NCBI GenBank assembly: GCA_946807835.1 | Contig: OX327684.1 | Location: 17,694,501-17,758,500 of the forward strand | Reading direction: 5' to 3' | Source of the DNA: Ailanthus altissimus | Taxonomy: Eukaryota; Streptophyta; Magnoliopsida; Sapindales; Simaroubaceae | DNA: 64,000 nucleotides | Shown: positions 61,247-64,000 of the stretch, piece after piece | Position numbering within the stretch: the stretch's first letter is position 1 | Layout of the letters: each line of letters begins with the position of its first letter | Notes under the pieces: model-generated | Database searches by the model: none | The model's input: the letters and a program-made list of their open reading frames with translations, nothing else | Told to the model about the DNA's origin: nothing | Position numbers and translations under genes: made by a program

Positions 61247-63573
61247 TGTTGGGATTTGTGCTTACGTGCCATCCCTTTTGTGTATAAATATTTGCTTTAT
61301 GTTTATACAATTATGATTTCAATATATCACTAATTATTTTATATACAAATATGGTAAGATGCTTGTAACGTTTTAGACATTGTATGATCTTAAAGAGTTC
61401 AGATCTGATCTAAAGGAGTTTAGATCAGAACTAAGAGTTAGTAATGCTAAAATATATAAATGCTAAAAGATAGCACTGATAAGAGTTATCAGGTTATAAG
61501 AGTTAGCAAAATCTAAATAGTTAGAGCCTTGTCTGAAATGGGACAAAGATCTAAGAATATATTAGTAATGACGTAGTTGCAATCAGTTGCAAATGGTGCT
61601 AAGAAATATTGTTATGCAAATATGTTCTTAAACTTAATGTTCCTGATCTATCTTCACTAATGCGGGTCTGTTAGTGAAGACCTTAATAAATATAGATTAG
61701 TGTATGTCTATATCTGGATAGTCCAGATGATTAGTCTTAGCAGACCATGAGTTTAGTGGAAACTCGTATAGAGATACAAGTATTTAGTAAGGACTGAATA
61801 TTGAACAGACTCACAAAGATCTCCAATAGACATCCCATAAAGCCGTCAATTGAGGATCTTTCGAGTTGAGTAGTATTTGTGGTCCTTAGACCTGAGTGCC
61901 ACGGTGGACTTGTGAGTGATCCATCATACTTTAGTTCCACACATGTCAGATACCTTTTATGGTCTGACCGCTGGGTGTCACTGGGTATGGTCCGATGCTC
62001 ATGAAGTCCGGTGTGTACAGATATGGAATCCATCAACTCAATTGGGTGAGTAAAATATCCTGAAACTCCAAGGTTGTATTTCAGAAAGTCTTATGGCCAT
62101 AAGCAGACATATCCAAGAATTAATTTTATTCTCGAGAAAATGATATCGTAAAAGTGTTTACGGATATTATTTATTGAAATACAAATCTAGAGATAAGTTT
62201 ATGATTGAGCACATGGAGACTTGACGGTGTTGATCTATATCTCCGCTCTTCTAGGATATTTATGATGGAAGGATTATACGAATATGTTATAACCTCAACT
62301 TGTATGGTCTAATGCGCCATTTTGTAATATCTATAACATGTGTGTGGGACATTGTTCACGGACGTGTGAAATAGTTTCATATGACAAATCGGGCATGGAC
62401 CTAGAGAGTCTCACAATATGAAGTGTACTCGTTGTGCACTGGGGCGACGAATTGGATTGAACAATTAATCCAACAATTTTCAGCAAAAATGAAAAATGTT
62501 TCAAGGTTCCTTTTATTATTCACTTGTCAATAATTGAAGGTAAAACACATTATTGGTTTACAAGAGTTGTTAACCAATAAGAAATTGACAAGTGACATAA
62601 TCTTGCTACATAAATAATTTACCATGTATTTACCTATTTACCTTACTTGGTAAATACATATATGGTAAATGTAAATATTCAAAATAGTTTTGAATTATTA
62701 ATATTTTATATATTAATCAAATTATTATTATTAATTGGAATAAGTGGCAAACACCATTTACTAATGGAGAATGCACTTGTTATTAATAATAAGGAAAGTT
62801 TACCACTTAGTAATTCTTAAATGATGCACTAAGGAAGTGGTAAAACCACTTAACATTGATTAAATGCCATTTACTTTCTAGAAATTGATTCAATTGGTTG
62901 AATCAAATTGGTGAGTGAAAAATATGATAGATTAATGTTTGTAATGGCAAACATGGTCAAGTGGTGGTGGAGCACTAAGAGAAATCATTCTTTACACTTA
63001 AGAAAGAATTGAAAGAGTTCAATTTGTGCAAGATAGAGTGAAATTCGTTCTAGGAGAAAGGAGAGAGATTTGAGAGCTTTTCCTAAGTGTTTTTCTCAAA
63101 GTGTTAAGAGAAAATGCAAAGGCTTACCAAGGTACAACATATAGAGTTGTAAAGAACTATAGAAAACACCTAATTCTTCTCATCTCTTGGTAGTAATCAT
63201 TCATAAGGACAAATTGTTTTAAGTGTTAAAACAATCATTTGCTAGAAATTCAAGGCTGCCATTCTAGCTTCACAATCCCACCGGATTTAGTTGTGAACTA
63301 GAATTGTGCAAGGGAACACTTCAAGGTGAGCTCAACAAATTGAAGCTTGGAGTTCTTGAAGAATTGTAAAGCTACCTTCATATCCGGGTAGGTTATTTAT
63401 TTGTTATTCATTTTATATCATGCATGAAATATATATATGAGATATATATGTACTTGAATGATCATACATGCTTAAATATACTACATATTGTTTAATATGT
63501 ATGAATACTTCCGTTGTGTATTTAATTTTTGAAATTATATACATCTATACACATCACACACCATATCACAACA
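61247..63573 (+). repeat. 3' LTR of Copia-B
   Basis: 2327 bp, same ends as 53493-55819 and followed by ATCCT. Differences from the 5' LTR are scattered C/T and A/G substitutions. Confidence 0.95.
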
Positions 63574-63578
63574 ATCCT
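63574..63578 (+). other. Right target-site duplication of Copia-B (ATCCT)
   Basis: Matches 53488-53492. Tat-like gag sequence resumes immediately after it. Confidence 0.9.
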
Positions 63579-64000
63579 GAGTCGAGTATAGAGCTCACAG
63601 ACTTAAAAGAGAAAGAAGACATAAAGACGTCATCCTAAAGGAAGTAGAGTTGATGTTTGTGAAAATGAGTCAAACAAAACAGATTGATGACTTCACAATG
63701 GTGGCAAATAAAAGTAATCCAGGACCGTTTCGTAGATGCCATCAAATTAGCTCCAAAGCTTGGGAAATTCAACATCCCTGGTGTCCATCTATTTGATAAA
63801 ACTAGTGCATGGTGTTTTCGTCAAACTTGAGAGGATCAGCACAACTCTGATTTTGTAATCTCCGACCGAATTCAATTTCTTCTTTTAAAGAATTGACTAA
63901 GCACTTCATCAAGTAATACTTGCGGAATCAAAAAGGCAGATAGACAACTTTGGACTTGTTCTCAATGAGACAGGGCCACATTGAGTCAATCGGGAGCTTC

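Larger units (their letters stand above)
53493..63573 (+). mobile_element. Copia-B: complete Copia retrotransposon with 2327-bp LTRs
   Basis: 10,081 bp with two LTRs of identical length (53493-55819 and 61247-63573), TSD ATCCT, an initiator-Met-type primer-binding site, a 1.46-kb leader, one gag-pol frame with three in-frame stops, and a polypurine tract. By eye the LTRs differ at about 50 of 2327 positions, nearly all transitions, with no net indel. This indicates a recent insertion, within roughly the last million years at commonly used plant rates. LTRs this long are unusual for Copia. Lineage within Copia is not assigned. Confidence 0.96.
53175..64000 (+). pseudogene. Gag of a Tat/Ogre-like Gypsy element, interrupted by Copia-B, partial
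   Basis: Exists as 53175-53492 and 63579-64000. Dropping Copia-B and one ATCCT copy joins RLSIPTN to PESSIELTDLKEKED. The left part begins MNPQQSSLGSLGNPPKG. The right part has DAIKLAPKLGKFNIPGVHLFD and, after a stop, a LFSMRQGHIESI-like block, both typical of Tat gag. Several stops and frameshifts are present. The pol region would lie right of the window. Confidence 0.72.

Overview
The window is nuclear DNA from a flowering plant, probably a eudicot. One intron-bearing host gene, encoding the beta subunit of the AP-3 adaptor complex, sits at the left edge. Everything right of about 6.2 kb is AT-rich intergenic sequence packed with nested retrotransposons. I saw no bacterial-type operons, rRNA, tRNA or CRISPR.

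Layout. 1-3972: five 5' exons of the AP-3 beta gene on the minus strand, running off the left edge. 3973-7994: promoter side and AT-rich spacer with two repeat fragments. 7995-12990: minus-strand Copia with a 2325-bp LTR, truncated. 12990-36739: an old Athila-type Gypsy element (Athila-1), split by a younger copy of its own family (Athila-2, 21489-33621, two 1432-bp LTRs). The 3' LTR of Athila-1 also carries a 415-bp hAT-like MITE with a perfect 8-bp target duplication. 36740-42856: fragments of two more Copia elements, AT-rich repeats and a short coding-like fragment. 42860-51370: a minus-strand LINE split by a non-coding LTR element, itself split by a 2.6-kb solo LTR. 52145-64000: a Tat/Ogre-like Gypsy gag split by a complete Copia element (53493-63573, two 2327-bp LTRs, 5-bp target duplication ATCCT).

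Main discovery. Both Athila copies carry, between integrase and the 3' LTR where Athila elements usually have an env-like frame, a two-gene cargo. The first is a 182-codon frame with a basic, cysteine-rich centre. The second is an intronless 217-codon LONELY GUY (LOG) cytokinin-activating phosphoribohydrolase with its own TATA box 73 bp upstream of the ATG. The nucleotide-binding motif and the catalytic Arg and Glu are visible in the younger copy. This looks like a plant hormone-biosynthesis gene captured by a retrotransposon and carried through at least one further transposition.

All element genes here are dead or nearly so. The younger Athila and the complete Copia keep one open frame across gag-pol, broken only by in-frame stops. 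Where a comparison is possible most of these look like C-to-T or G-to-A changes, the expected decay of methylated, silenced transposons. Boundaries rest on direct comparison of repeats within the window. Family names rest on recognised protein motifs, without a database search.
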